Source: Stutzerimonas stutzeri
GTDB taxonomy: Bacteria; Pseudomonadota; Gammaproteobacteria; Pseudomonadales; Pseudomonadaceae
Reading direction: 5' to 3'
Length of the DNA: 64,000 nt
Assembly: GCF_024448955.1 (NCBI RefSeq)
Contig: NZ_JAMOIH010000006.1
Span: 179,420-243,419, forward strand
Below the pieces are notes generated by a model. That model had not been told where the DNA came from and searched no databases. It saw only the letters and a list, made by a program, of their open reading frames with translations. Below are positions 1-9,800 of this stretch, one piece after another. A program made the position numbers and the translations under genes. How positions within the stretch are numbered: position 1 is the stretch's first letter; each line of letters opens with the position of its first letter.

Positions 1-1
1 C

Positions 2-223
2 AGCAGCGCGGGCGGCGTGCCCTTCGAGGCGCTGGACGACAAGCTGATGCTGCGCCAGCTACCGGGCGTGTTCTGCGCCGGAGAGATGCTCGATTGGGAA
101 GCGCCCACCGGTGGCTACCTACTCACCACGTGCTTCGCGAGCGGCCGCGCCGCGGCCGAGGGCATGCTGCGTTGGCTGTCGGCGAAGCCTGAGCCGAACC
201 CCACCTCCTGTGCGGGCACCTAG
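2..223 (+). CDS. HI0933/TIGR03862-like flavoprotein, C-terminal end (partial)
   Basis: The reading frame is open from the window edge and stops at 221-223. The visible 73 residues carry [20 protein letters not shown] followed by a Gly/Ala-rich [10 protein letters not shown] helix, which is the C-terminal FAD-binding signature of the BaiN/HI0933 NAD(P)/FAD-dependent oxidoreductases. The family is typically about 400 residues, so most of the gene lies upstream of the window. A diverged 28-codon copy of the same region is found at 2411-2495. The substrate is unknown. Confidence 0.8.
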   Translation, partial: SSAGGVPFEALDDKLMLRQLPGVFCAGEMLDWEAPTGGYLLTTCFASGRAAAEGMLRWLSAKPEPNPTSCAGT

Positions 224-287
224 GCAATAAATAGGACGCCGTTGATCGGCGCCGCACGCAAGCCCGAGACGTCGACGCAGGCCGAAC

Positions 288-1244
288 TCACATCTGGCGA
301 TAGGCTCTCGGCGTCACGCCCACCTCACGACGAAAGACTTGGGAAAAGTGGCTGGGGCTCGAGTATCCAACTTCCATGCCGATCTCGATGACGCTCATCT
401 CCGTCTCCAGCAATAGATGGCGTGCGCGTGCCATGCGCAGGCGGATGAAATATTGCGAGGGCGACAGGCCCGTGGCGCGCTTGAACAGCCGGCTGAAGTG
501 GTAGTCGCTGAGGCCGGCGATCTGCCCCAGGTGAGGCAGGCAGAACTCCTCGGCCAGACGCGCCTTCATGGTTTCGATGACGCGACGCAGCTTGTAGGTC
601 TGTAGCGCATTCGCGCCCCTGGCGGCGTTGTGCGGGTCCGGGTAGGTGCGCACCAGGTGTATGGCCAGCGCCAGGGCCAGGCTGTGCACGAATAGCGGGC
701 TGGGCTGACGCTCGCTGAACAGCTCCAGCCGCAGTTGTTCGAGCAGGAAAGTCACGCGCTCATCATGAGCGCCGGAGACATCGAGAAAACTCACCGGGTT
801 GCAGTTGTCACCGTACAGGTCGCGCGCGGCCTGCTCGATCAGCGGCAGGCTGAGATAAAGGTGCATCACCTCGAAACGGGCGTCGCCCTGCACCTGCCAG
901 CGCATCTCGTATGGCTCGCTGGTGCTGGTCAGGAAGAAGTCGCCAGCCCGAACCTCGGTGGCTTGCCATTCGCCATCGAGGGCACGTTCTTCGACCGTAG
1001 CCGCGCCGGACAGCACCAGCACCAGCAGCGGCTCCACCACGGCGGGAACCAGGATGGGTTCGGCAAGGCCCTGATAGCTGAACAGCTGCACTACCACATC
1101 CTGCACCGGCGGGCGCGGCGGCAAGGACAGCGGCTTACCGGGTAAAAAGTGCGGCATCGCTTCGGCGGTCACGCGCTGGCCGTCCATCACGGGAGGCAGA
1201 TCAGAATCGGATTGCTGCAAGGATGCCTCCATTGCGAAGTCCAC
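288..1244 (-). CDS. AraC-family transcriptional regulator
   Basis: The 318-residue protein has the usual AraC plan. An N-terminal cupin-like sensing half (about residues 50-190) is followed by two helix-turn-helix motifs in the last 100 residues: LPHLGQIAGLSDYHFSRLFKR and then VIEIGMEVGYSSPSHFSQVFRREVG, ending in the typical TPRAYR. The ligand is not predictable. It is transcribed away from an SDR dehydrogenase that starts at 1628, separated by a repeat element, so regulation of that dehydrogenase is a reasonable inference but no operator was identified. The pair lies between an intact and a fragmentary copy of a flavoprotein end, suggesting joint acquisition. Confidence 0.85.
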   Translation of the reverse strand: MDFAMEASLQQSDSDLPPVMDGQRVTAEAMPHFLPGKPLSLPPRPPVQDVVVQLFSYQGLAEPILVPAVVEPLLVLVLSGAATVEERALDGEWQATEVRAGDFFLTSTSEPYEMRWQVQGDARFEVMHLYLSLPLIEQAARDLYGDNCNPVSFLDVSGAHDERVTFLLEQLRLELFSERQPSPLFVHSLALALAIHLVRTYPDPHNAARGANALQTYKLRRVIETMKARLAEEFCLPHLGQIAGLSDYHFSRLFKRATGLSPSQYFIRLRMARARHLLLETEMSVIEIGMEVGYSSPSHFSQVFRREVGVTPRAYRQM

Positions 1245-1331
1245 AAAAAAGCGACGCGATCGAAGAGGTTAGCTCAGGCCCGGAATCTGGGATGCGTAAC
1301 TGGTCGGGCTAATGTGCTGGATGGAAGCCAA

Positions 1332-1452
1332 CCCCTCACCCCAACCCTCTCCCCAAAGGGGCGAGGGGGCGGCTTGGAGCCACTGAATCGCCGGGGTGGG
1401 CCTGACACCGGAGCAATCCCCTCTCCCTGCGGGAGAGGGCTAGGGTGAGGGG
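1332..1452. repeat. Intergenic inverted-repeat element
   Basis: A 22-base arm at 1332-1353 (CCCCTCACCCCAACCCTCTC and onward) is matched, in inverted orientation and with about three differences, by 1431-1452. The inside contains further purine/pyrimidine-biased complementary runs. This is the common intergenic palindromic element seen in Pseudomonas and Xanthomonas genomes and could fold in RNA. No gene is seen in the rest of the 1245-1627 gap. Confidence 0.6.
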
Positions 1453-1627
1453 TAAGCGGTTAGCACCCAACGGCGGACTGACTATTCTCAGCTCCGCGCA
1501 AGACTCCAACAGTCCGCGCAAGGCCGCAAAAGCCGTGGTACCGGGTTTACGCGACAGTGAGCCCGGCATCGCTCACAAGCGTCCGGCTGGTGAATCTCTC
1601 GCCTGGCCCGTATCGGAGGAAATACGC

Positions 1628-2392
<765 letters not shown>

Positions 2393-2410
2393 GAGCGGAG
2401 CCAAATCCCG

Positions 2411-2495
2411 GCCGTTTCCTTCGAGGCGCTGGACGGCAAGCTGATTCTGCGCCTGCTACCGGGCGTGTTCTGCGCCGGTGAGATGCTCGACTGGA
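2411..2495 (+). pseudogene. Fragment of TIGR03862-like flavoprotein
   Basis: In frame it reads [20 protein letters not shown] then EMLDW, nearly the same as residues encoded at 20-100, with about 90% base identity. Similarity stops abruptly after the Trp codon and no gene continues. It is a two-sided remnant left behind when the AraC/SDR segment was acquired or when the flavoprotein locus was rearranged. Confidence 0.7.
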
Positions 2496-2646
2496 GGCGC
2501 AGATCGTGCAGTACGGCCGGCACATGAGCGCGCAATTTCACGATGACTCAAGGCTGTACCGGCCCTCCGGCTCGACCGAAGGGCCGAACATGTTCGCTTT
2601 GCAATCTGCGGCCGAATGAATTCGGCCCTACGAGCTGAGCGTCAGC

Positions 2647-3666
2647 CTAGTCCCGCGACGCCTTGATGCGGTGTTCCCAGCGTCGCTTCGCGAAGCGGCG
2701 CATATTTGGAATGTCATCGGTCTCGTCCATGATCGGCTGGCCGATGATGTATTCGATCACGTCTTCCAGCGTCACCAGCCCTTGCCAGCTGCCGAACTCG
2801 TCATAGACGAGGCACATGTGCTGCCGCTCACGCATCAGCTGAGTCATCAGGTTTTCTACGCTCGTCAGTTCCGAGGTGATCTTGATGGGCTTCATGATCG
2901 AGGCGACGGTGCTGTCATCCGCTGCGGCCAGAATGTCATAACGAAAGACCACGCCCAGCGGATCTTCGTTGTCGCCGATGACCGGATAGCGCGAGAACTG
3001 GCTTTCGCTGACCTTCTGCTTGAACGCCGCGATGCTGTCGTCCGGCGAGGCATACTCGCACACGGTCCTTGGGGTCAGGATTGCGCGGAGCTTGATTTCG
3101 TGGAGGTCCAGAATATTGCCGATGACGCGCTGCTCGTCCTCATCCAGCTGGTTCGTCTCACGGCCGAGCAAGGCCAGCGCCTTGATCTCCTGGCGAACGT
3201 TATGCTCCGGCTCCTTGCCGCCAAACAGCCGCATGATGAGATCGGAAACGACAATGAACGGCTTGAGCAGAACGATCATTCCCTTGAGGAAAGGAGGCAG
3301 ATACGGCGCCAATTCCCGCCAATACCGCGCACCGATGGTTTTCGGCAGGATCTCCGAGAGAACCAGGATCAGGACGGTCATGATGGCGGACGCAGCACCA
3401 AGGTAGCCGCTGCCGAACACGACCGTGACCTGGGCGCCAACGCCCGTCGCGCCGACCGTGTGGGCAACCGTATTCAACGTGAGAATGGCCGCCAACGGCT
3501 GGTCGACCTTCTCCTTCAGGTGCTTGAGGCGTTCATAGAGCTTGGGATTCGCCACCTTCTGGTGCGCGATGAAACTCGGGGTAATCGATAGAAGCGCCGC
3601 TTCCAGAATCGAACAGATGAAGGAAACGAGGATGGACAGAACAGCGAAAGCAATCAGGAGGGCCAT
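2647..3666 (-). CDS. CNNM/CorC-like transporter domain protein with CBS pair
   Basis: The 339-residue protein has an N-terminal DUF21/CNNM membrane domain with about four hydrophobic segments (residues 1-25, 60-85, 90-110, 125-150; LSEILPKTIGARY is typical) and a C-terminal tandem CBS region (LTPRTVCEYASPDDSIAAF, then VYDEFGSWQGLVTLEDVIEYIIGQPI). Members are inner-membrane proteins linked to Mg/Co efflux or haemolysin-type annotations. The protein is shorter than members carrying a CorC_HlyC tail, ending just after the second CBS motif. It stands alone; its partner is unknown. Confidence 0.8.
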   Translation of the reverse strand: MALLIAFAVLSILVSFICSILEAALLSITPSFIAHQKVANPKLYERLKHLKEKVDQPLAAILTLNTVAHTVGATGVGAQVTVVFGSGYLGAASAIMTVLILVLSEILPKTIGARYWRELAPYLPPFLKGMIVLLKPFIVVSDLIMRLFGGKEPEHNVRQEIKALALLGRETNQLDEDEQRVIGNILDLHEIKLRAILTPRTVCEYASPDDSIAAFKQKVSESQFSRYPVIGDNEDPLGVVFRYDILAAADDSTVASIMKPIKITSELTSVENLMTQLMRERQHMCLVYDEFGSWQGLVTLEDVIEYIIGQPIMDETDDIPNMRRFAKRRWEHRIKASRD

Positions 3667-3835
3667 AGGGCGGCAAGGGTGGCTACGTAGTGGGGAATCC
3701 GCAATTTACAGGAACCTGCAATGACCTTGCGTTTGCAGCGCATTCATCCTTGCTACATTTCATTTCTACGACTGACCACAGCTCGCGACCCAGGCCGGCT
3801 TTGCGCTCACCTGATTTAGAGCAAAGCCGTTCTTA

Positions 3836-4168
3836 TCAACCGGAGAACTGCCTGAACAGCGCGACTGCGATCACCCCAGCAGCGATCGCGGGCAATGGTT
3901 TCTTGAGCATCAACATCGTGACAGCCGTAACCAAGAAAGCCAGCCGAGCGCCGTTGTCTCCATTAACCGCCATGGGTGTAAGCAACGCCACCAGCACTGA
4001 GCCAGACATAGCGCTGATGAATTGCTCAGTCCTGCGGTTGATGGGCACGAACGACATCACGAACACACCGCCCCAGCGGGTTGCCAAGGTCACCACGGCC
4101 ATGATCAGGATGATGATCAGCGCGCCAGAGCCTGCCGTTTCCAAAGTCAATTCTGCTTCTCCATCCAC
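3836..4168 (-). CDS. azlD: AzlD-family branched-chain amino-acid export subunit
   Basis: This 110-residue, very hydrophobic protein has about four membrane segments and the family features ATRWGGVFVMSFVPINRR and the final PAIAAGVIAVALFRQFSG. AzlD is the small subunit that works with AzlC in branched-chain amino-acid export. Its start lies 22 bases inside the end of azlC (4147-4857), so the two are translationally coupled in one operon. Confidence 0.85.
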   Translation of the reverse strand: MDGEAELTLETAGSGALIIILIMAVVTLATRWGGVFVMSFVPINRRTEQFISAMSGSVLVALLTPMAVNGDNGARLAFLVTAVTMLMLKKPLPAIAAGVIAVALFRQFSG

Positions 4169-4857
4169 AACGCGCCCAATATGCCGCCTGCGAGCGCGCC
4201 TGCTACGACATGGCTATTGGCGGGCAGATACCAGTACGCCAACATCGACGAACACCCGGCGACGATCCAGACAATGGCCATCCGCAGGTCTTTCTTGCCG
4301 CCAACGACCATCGCCAACAGGAAACACCCCATGACCATGTCCAACCCCAGGCTGACCGGATCATGGATGGCACTGCCGAAATAAAGGCCAAGCCAGGTCC
4401 CAAGCACCCAGAACGTCCAGAGCGCGAGACCGCCACCGAACAAGATACCCAGCCCAGGTTCATTGCGACTGAACGCTTGCATGGACATCGCCCAATTGGC
4501 GTCCGAGACGACGAACATGACGGCATAGCGCTTCGACGGCGGCAATTGACGCAGCCACGGATACAAGGTCGCGCCCATCAACAGATGCCGGGCATTGACG
4601 GCAAATACGGTTACCACCAGCGGGACGAGGGGGACATGGGTGCCCCAGAGTTCCAGCGAGGCAAACTGTGAAGCACCGGCAAAGACCAGGCCGCTCATGA
4701 GCATGATGGAATAACTATCTAACCCCGCCTGCGCCGCAGCCAGACCAAAGGCCAGACCAAACACGACGACAAAAAGCGAAATAGGTGTCAGCTGCTTGAA
4801 GCCGGCCCATACGTCATGGCGGCTGAGCGCATGAAGTTCTGCATCAGTATTTGCCAA
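4147..4857 (-). CDS. azlC: AzlC-family branched-chain amino-acid exporter, large subunit
   Basis: The 236-residue integral membrane protein has the AzlC/YgaZ signatures FGLAFGLAAAQAGLD, a GASQFASLELW segment and NARHLLMGA. With the overlapping azlD it forms a two-part amino-acid exporter of the inner membrane. The exact substrate (Leu, Ile, Val or an analogue) cannot be told from the sequence. No regulator gene lies next to it. Confidence 0.85.
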   Translation of the reverse strand: MANTDAELHALSRHDVWAGFKQLTPISLFVVVFGLAFGLAAAQAGLDSYSIMLMSGLVFAGASQFASLELWGTHVPLVPLVVTVFAVNARHLLMGATLYPWLRQLPPSKRYAVMFVVSDANWAMSMQAFSRNEPGLGILFGGGLALWTFWVLGTWLGLYFGSAIHDPVSLGLDMVMGCFLLAMVVGGKKDLRMAIVWIVAGCSSMLAYWYLPANSHVVAGALAGGILGALWMEKQN

Positions 4858-5082
4858 AGGCCACCTCTTTATCTACTTCACTAGCTGGGCCCGCCGAACA
4901 AGCGTGCCCCATGCATGGGCTGGTCCCGGTTGAAAGTCGATTCATTCAGACAGGCAACAAACGACGGTCGTCCAGGCTCACGGCAGCATGAACAAGGCGA
5001 CCATGTTCCGCGCTATCACCGTCACGCAGCAACAAGCCTTTCGCCGAGGACTGTCGCCGCTCGCAACAGGAGAATCGTTTCC

Positions 5083-6411
5083 TTAACGCTTCTTTCCAGC
5101 GGGCTTCGCCCCACCCAGACTCGGTACTTTGCGGATCGCCTTCGCGTTGGGTTTTTCACTTTCATCGAACCAGTTGCCCAGATGGACCCGCCCTTTGGCG
5201 GCGTTCTCCTTGGGTTTCTTGGGCTTTTTCGGCTTCTTTATGATCTGCCCACCGGGCTGAGTGGTCGGCACACGGTGATCGGGGACGAAGCCAGGCTCGT
5301 CATGGCGCGGCAGTACTTGGTTGATCAGCGTCTCGATGGCGGCGAGCTGGTCGACTTCATCGGCGCTGACCAGTGAAATCGCTTCACCGGCGGCGCCGGC
5401 CCGGCCGGTACGGCCAATGCGGTGCACGTAGTCCTCGGCGACGATTGGCAGGTCGAAGTTGACCACCTGCGGCAGGTCATGGATATCCAGCCCGCGCGCG
5501 GCCACGTCGGTGGCGACCAGTACTTGCACTTCGCCGGCCTTGAAGCGCTCCAGCGCGCGTAGGCGCGAGGCCTGCGGGCGGTCGCCGTGGATGGCATCGC
5601 TGGAAACTCCCTGGGCCTGCAGTTGCTCTACCAGCTCGTCGACGCCTTTTCGCGTCTTGGCGAACACCAGCACCTGGCCCCAGCGGTTTTCTGCCAGCAA
5701 ATACAGGAAGAGCTCGCTTTTGCGCTTCTTGTCCACCGGCACCAGCCACTGCTTGACGGTTTTGGCGGCGGCGTTGCGCGGGCTGACCTCGATGGACAGC
5801 GGGTCGCGCAGCAGCTCACGCGCCATCTGGCGGATGGCATCGGAAAAGGTCGCAGAAAACAGCAGGGTCTGGCGCTTCTTCGGCAACGCGCTGAACAGAT
5901 CGTCCAGTTCCTGGGCAAAACCCAGATCAAGCATGCGGTCGGCCTCATCCAGCACCAGCGCCTGTACCTGATCGAATTTCACTGCGTTCTGCCGGTACAG
6001 ATCGAGCAGCCGGCCCGGTGTCGCCACCAGCACATCGACGCCCTTGCGCAGCGCCATCATTTGCGGATTGATGCTGACACCGCCATACACCGCATAAGTG
6101 CGCAGCGGCAGGCTCTGACCGTAGGTCCGGAAGCTTTCATGGACTTGCTCGGCCAGCTCGCGGGTCGGCACAAGGACCAGCGCGCGAATCGAGTTGCTCG
6201 CCACCTGCGGCCCTTCATGGAGCAAACGCTGCAGCAACGGCAAGGCGAAACCGGCGGTTTTGCCGGTGCCGGTCTGGGCCGCGGCCATCAGGTCGCGCCC
6301 CTTGAGCACGGCGGGAATCGCCTTGGCCTGAACCGGGGTCGGCGTGGTGTAGTCGAGGGATTCGAGCGTGCGCAGCAATGGCTCGATCAGGCCCAGGGAG
6401 GCGAAAGTCAT
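5083..6411 (-). CDS. rhlE: DEAD-box ATP-dependent RNA helicase (RhlE type)
   Basis: The 442-residue protein shows the complete DEAD-box motif series: Q motif (YTTPTPVQAKAIP), motif I AQTGTGKT, PTRELAEQ, TPGRL, DEAD in VLDEADRMLDLGF, SAT (FSATFS), ATDVAARGLDI and HRIGRTGRAG. A short Lys-rich tail (KKPKKPKKPKE) follows the helicase core, as in RhlE proteins that act on ribosome assembly and RNA decay. The ATG at 6411 (MTFASLGL) is chosen because the core begins directly after it; an upstream in-frame start at 6456 only adds non-conserved residues. Confidence 0.88.
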   Translation of the reverse strand: MTFASLGLIEPLLRTLESLDYTTPTPVQAKAIPAVLKGRDLMAAAQTGTGKTAGFALPLLQRLLHEGPQVASNSIRALVLVPTRELAEQVHESFRTYGQSLPLRTYAVYGGVSINPQMMALRKGVDVLVATPGRLLDLYRQNAVKFDQVQALVLDEADRMLDLGFAQELDDLFSALPKKRQTLLFSATFSDAIRQMARELLRDPLSIEVSPRNAAAKTVKQWLVPVDKKRKSELFLYLLAENRWGQVLVFAKTRKGVDELVEQLQAQGVSSDAIHGDRPQASRLRALERFKAGEVQVLVATDVAARGLDIHDLPQVVNFDLPIVAEDYVHRIGRTGRAGAAGEAISLVSADEVDQLAAIETLINQVLPRHDEPGFVPDHRVPTTQPGGQIIKKPKKPKKPKENAAKGRVHLGNWFDESEKPNAKAIRKVPSLGGAKPAGKKR

Positions 6412-6598
6412 GGCGGAAACCGAACGATGAAAACGGGGCGTGCAGTTTACTCGCAAACGCTGGCTGGACGAGCAACGCGTCGTGCTGCGTTGTTCTGCAC
6501 AAGGTGCGCGGAGCGCACCCTACGGACGACACGGCGCCGCCAAGTAGGGTGTGCTCCGCGCACCGTTTCCCGTCCAGCCTCCAGCGCTTTTTCGGCTC

Positions 6599-7075
6599 TT
6601 AACTCTTCAACAACAACTTTCCTTCGATCGGCACATAGAGCGTGGCGGCGCGGATCAATGATTGCGCGGTCAGCCCCGGCACGCCATAGGCGATGGCTTC
6701 GGCGCCGCCGGCGCGTACGCGGTCGAGCAGCAGGTCGAAATCGCCATCGCCGGAGGCCAGCGCCACTTCATCGACGCGCGCGGCAGCGTCCAGCACGTCG
6801 ATGGTGATGCCCACATCCCAGTCGCCCTTGGCCGAGCCGTCGCTGCGCTGGATGTAGGGCTTGAGCTTCACGGTGAAGCCGAGGTTGCGCAGGATCTGCT
6901 GAAACTGCTGTTGTTTGGCGTCGCCACGGTCGATGGCGTAGGCATAGGCCTCGACGATCTCGCCGCGCGCGCTGACCTCAGCCCATAGGGCGGTGTAGTT
7001 GAAATGGCAACCGTGGGCCTGGCGGACCGTGTAGTAGAGGTTCTGCACATCGGCAAACAGGGCGATCTTCTTCAC
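6599..7075 (-). CDS. NYN-domain (LabA/DUF88) putative RNase
   Basis: This 158-residue single-domain protein begins KKIALFADVQNLYYTVRQ, the Asp-containing first strand of the NYN/PIN-like fold, and continues with KGDWDVGITIDVL and LASGDGDFDLLLDRVRAGG, which hold the further acidic metal-binding residues. Such proteins are predicted metal-dependent nucleases acting on RNA. It stands alone between rhlE and a YciC-like gene, each separated by short gaps. Role unproven. Confidence 0.8.
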   Translation of the reverse strand: MKKIALFADVQNLYYTVRQAHGCHFNYTALWAEVSARGEIVEAYAYAIDRGDAKQQQFQQILRNLGFTVKLKPYIQRSDGSAKGDWDVGITIDVLDAAARVDEVALASGDGDFDLLLDRVRAGGAEAIAYGVPGLTAQSLIRAATLYVPIEGKLLLKS

Positions 7076-7349
7076 GCGGCGACCCGAGTCGAGAAAGGCC
7101 GGTCAGTATGCAGACTGTGTGAAAACGTAGCGAGCGAAGGTTAGGCGGGGCCGCCCAGGCAAGAACTAGGCTTCCCGCAAAAACAGGCGAGGAAGCGGAC
7201 TGAGCTCGCATGCGAGCCTGTTTTTAACGCCGCATAACCGAGCGCAGCAGTTTTCAAACAGCCTGCTTGGACGGCAATATCGCGCATGTCGCTGCCCGAT
7301 TTCTTGGGCTAAAGTGCGCGCCTGTTTTTCCGAGACTGTTCCGACCGCG

Positions 7350-8048
7350 ATGAATGTCCTGACCATCCTCCGTGACGCCTGGTACTTCTATTCCCGAAAT
7401 CTGGCGTCGATTGCGCGTCTCTGCCTGCCGCTGATCGCTCTGGAGAGCTGCGCCAGGCTGGCCGTCGAGCACTGGTTCGGCAAGGATGCGGTGCCGGCGC
7501 AGGAGCTGCTGGTCGGCATGGTGTTCTACCCGTTGTACATCGGCGCGCTGATCCTGTTCCTCGACACCCGCAGCCGTGGCCATGCGCCGCCGCTGCGCGA
7601 GGTGCTGGCCCGTGCCGTGCCGCTATGGCCGTCGATGACGGTACTGGCCGGGCTGGGCACCCTGCTGATCATGCTTGGCGCCTCGCTGTTCGTGCTGCCG
7701 GGGCTGTGGGTGATGGTCAAGATCGCCTTCGCCGAATATCTGCTGGTCCTGCGTGGCTTGACCCCGTTGGCGGCACTGAAGGAAAGCTTCCTGCAGACGC
7801 GTGGCCACTTTCTCCTGGTGTTCGGCTGCATCCTCGCGGTGCTGCTGCCGCTGTGGCTTCTCGAAGCCTGGCTGGCCGCCCAGCTCTGGGCCGGCGAGGC
7901 ACCGCCCGGACTGATCGCCGCACTGGTCGACAGCGCTGTCGGGATGGTGCAGCTGCTGGCGACCGTGGTGCTGTTCCGCTGCTTCATGCTCTGCAGCCAA
8001 CCAGCCATCGGCTGCGATGCAAAAAACGAACAGCCGGACGGCGAGTAA
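7350..8048 (+). CDS. YciC-like (UPF0259) inner-membrane protein
   Basis: The 232-residue protein has about six hydrophobic segments and the YciC-family start ILRDAWYFYSRNL, followed later by GLWVMVKIAFAEYLLVLRGLTPLAALKESF. This family is widespread in gammaproteobacteria and its function is not established. The ATG at 7350 is taken because family members begin at this point; the 12 extra codons upstream are not conserved in character. Confidence 0.75.
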   Translation: MNVLTILRDAWYFYSRNLASIARLCLPLIALESCARLAVEHWFGKDAVPAQELLVGMVFYPLYIGALILFLDTRSRGHAPPLREVLARAVPLWPSMTVLAGLGTLLIMLGASLFVLPGLWVMVKIAFAEYLLVLRGLTPLAALKESFLQTRGHFLLVFGCILAVLLPLWLLEAWLAAQLWAGEAPPGLIAALVDSAVGMVQLLATVVLFRCFMLCSQPAIGCDAKNEQPDGE

Positions 8049-8097
8049 CGATTCGTCGGTCTAGGCTTGGTTGCTCTCACATTCGGAGCACCACGCC

Positions 8098-8532
8098 ATG
8101 ACCGACCAGAACCCCAGCATCCTGTCCCACGTTTCCCTGGGCACTAACCGCTTCGAGCAAGCCGCGACCTTCTACGACCAGACACTCGCAACGCTGGGCT
8201 GTAAGCGCATCATGAGCCACCCCGGCGCGGTGGCCTGGGGCCGCGAATATCCCGAGTTCTGGCTGCAGACGCCCATCGATGGCCAGCCGGCCAGTCTTGG
8301 CAACGGCACGCATGTAGGCTTCTTCGCCGCAGACAAAGCCTCGGTGGACGCCTTCCATCGTGCCGCGCTGGCAGCCGGTGCAACCGATGAAGGCGCGCCG
8401 GGACCGCGGCAGGAGTACGGCGAGCCTTACTACGGCTGCTTCGTGCGCGATCTCGACGGCCACAAGATCGAAGCGGCGTACTGGGACATGGAGCTGGTGC
8501 AACAGTTATATGGCGATGCCCAGCCGGGCTGA
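8098..8532 (+). CDS. VOC (glyoxalase/dioxygenase superfamily) protein
   Basis: The 144-residue protein is a single vicinal-oxygen-chelate unit. It starts SHVSLGTNRFEQAATFYDQTL and ends YYGCFVRDLDGHKIEAAYWD, the paired beta-alpha-beta modules of the superfamily, with candidate metal ligands His (SHVSLG) and Glu (KIEAAY). The specific reaction cannot be assigned. It follows the YciC-like gene by 49 bases on the same strand and could be cotranscribed. Confidence 0.8.
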   Translation: MTDQNPSILSHVSLGTNRFEQAATFYDQTLATLGCKRIMSHPGAVAWGREYPEFWLQTPIDGQPASLGNGTHVGFFAADKASVDAFHRAALAAGATDEGAPGPRQEYGEPYYGCFVRDLDGHKIEAAYWDMELVQQLYGDAQPG

Positions 8533-8749
8533 CGGCATTTGCTTTCATCGAAGCGACAGGAATCGCGACGAAAACAGCGCAGCCCTGCGCGAAAAAGCAA
8601 AGCATCGCGCCGAGGGCGGCCCTCCCACAAAGCCATAGCACGCACCGCACCGCCTTTCGTGGCAGGCGCGCCCTCGCAGCGATAGCAGGCGACAGGTCTG
8701 CAGCAATCCAAAAGCATCGCGCCGGGGCCGCCTTCCCGCGAGAGCGGCG
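8533..8749. repeat. REP-like GC-rich intergenic sequence
   Basis: The gap contains several diverged copies of a CGCGCC-GAGGGCGGCC-TCCC type motif (around 8608-8632, 8665-8690 and 8718-8745). These resemble repetitive extragenic palindromes of Pseudomonas. No gene is seen here. Confidence 0.4.
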
Positions 8750-9592
8750 TCAGTTGATGCTTCTTGATAACCGATTGCCCGCCAGCCGCGGCAAAAGCAA
8801 CTGCTCGAACAACCGTGGAAAGCAGCGCGCCACCATCCGCGCGCGCCAGTCGAGATTCGATAGCACCAGCAGCTGCCGCCGTTTCAGCGCGCCCTGGAAG
8901 ATGGCCTCGGCCACGTCCTGTGGCGATGCCACCCGGCCCACGGCCAGCACCGGCTGTGGGGCGGTAGAGCCGTCGCCGATCAGCACGTTCTTGCGCAGAT
9001 CGGTCGCGGTATAACCGGGGCAGACCAGCATCACGTTCACGCCGCTGCCGTCCTGCTCGCCGCGCAGGGTCTCGAACAGCCCATGCAAGGCATGCTTGCT
9101 GGCGTTATAGGCGCCGCGGTCAGGTACAGGCGCGTATTGCGAGAGTGAACTTAGGACAATGATCTGTCCTCGACGCGCCCTCAGGCTCGGTAAGGCCGCC
9201 TGAGTACAATGCAGAGCACCATAGAAATTCACCGCCATGATCCGTTCGAACACCGCCAGGCTGGTATCGGCCACGCGGCTGCGATGGGTGATGCCGGCAT
9301 TGTTGATCAGCACATCGATGCCGCCGAAGCGTTCCACCACCAGCGCAACGGCCTGCTGCACCGCCGCCGCATCCGACACATCGCAGCGCAGGCCCAGGGC
9401 ATCTGCGTTGTGATGATCGACCAGATGCTGGACCAGCCCATCGAGCGCGTTCTGCTCCAGATCGAAAATAACCACCCGCGCCCCAGCCTGCGCCATCCGC
9501 TCGGCCAGCGCCCGACCGATTCCGGCGCATCCACCTGTGATCAGCACCACCTTGCGATCGAAGACCTTGTTGGCGAACACCTTGCGATACAT
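8750..9592 (-). CDS. SDR-family oxidoreductase
   Basis: This 280-residue classical SDR carries VLITGGCAGIGRALAERM (cofactor-binding Gly motif, residues 15-32), NNAG (LINNAGITHRS), catalytic Ser in VLSSLSQYAP, and YNASKHALHGLFETLRGE with the YxxxK pair. The tail includes RQLLVLSNLDWRARMVARCFP, typical of SDRs annotated as NAD(P)-dependent oxidoreductases of unknown substrate. Start 9592 (MYRKVFANKVFDRKVV) is chosen because upstream codons lack family character. Confidence 0.82.
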   Translation of the reverse strand: MYRKVFANKVFDRKVVLITGGCAGIGRALAERMAQAGARVVIFDLEQNALDGLVQHLVDHHNADALGLRCDVSDAAAVQQAVALVVERFGGIDVLINNAGITHRSRVADTSLAVFERIMAVNFYGALHCTQAALPSLRARRGQIIVLSSLSQYAPVPDRGAYNASKHALHGLFETLRGEQDGSGVNVMLVCPGYTATDLRKNVLIGDGSTAPQPVLAVGRVASPQDVAEAIFQGALKRRQLLVLSNLDWRARMVARCFPRLFEQLLLPRLAGNRLSRSIN

Positions 9593-9800
9593 AGCCCACT
9601 CCACCGACGAATGAACGGGCCACCGGCAGGAGCATGGCGACCACATCTTCGGTTTCAGCATAGTCAGCCAGAACCGGCTCCGCCTCGGCGGCTATGAACG
9701 CTGTATCCACCATTCGACACCCGGCCCGTCGCCTTTCTGGACACGGAGGCGCCCGGCAACCATGCTTGCACTGTGCAATCACAAGGGTCGGTGAATTACC

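Noticed and set aside
5325..5971. Long frames overlapping rhlE on both strands
   Set aside because: They are frame shadows of a GC-rich gene with complete helicase motifs.
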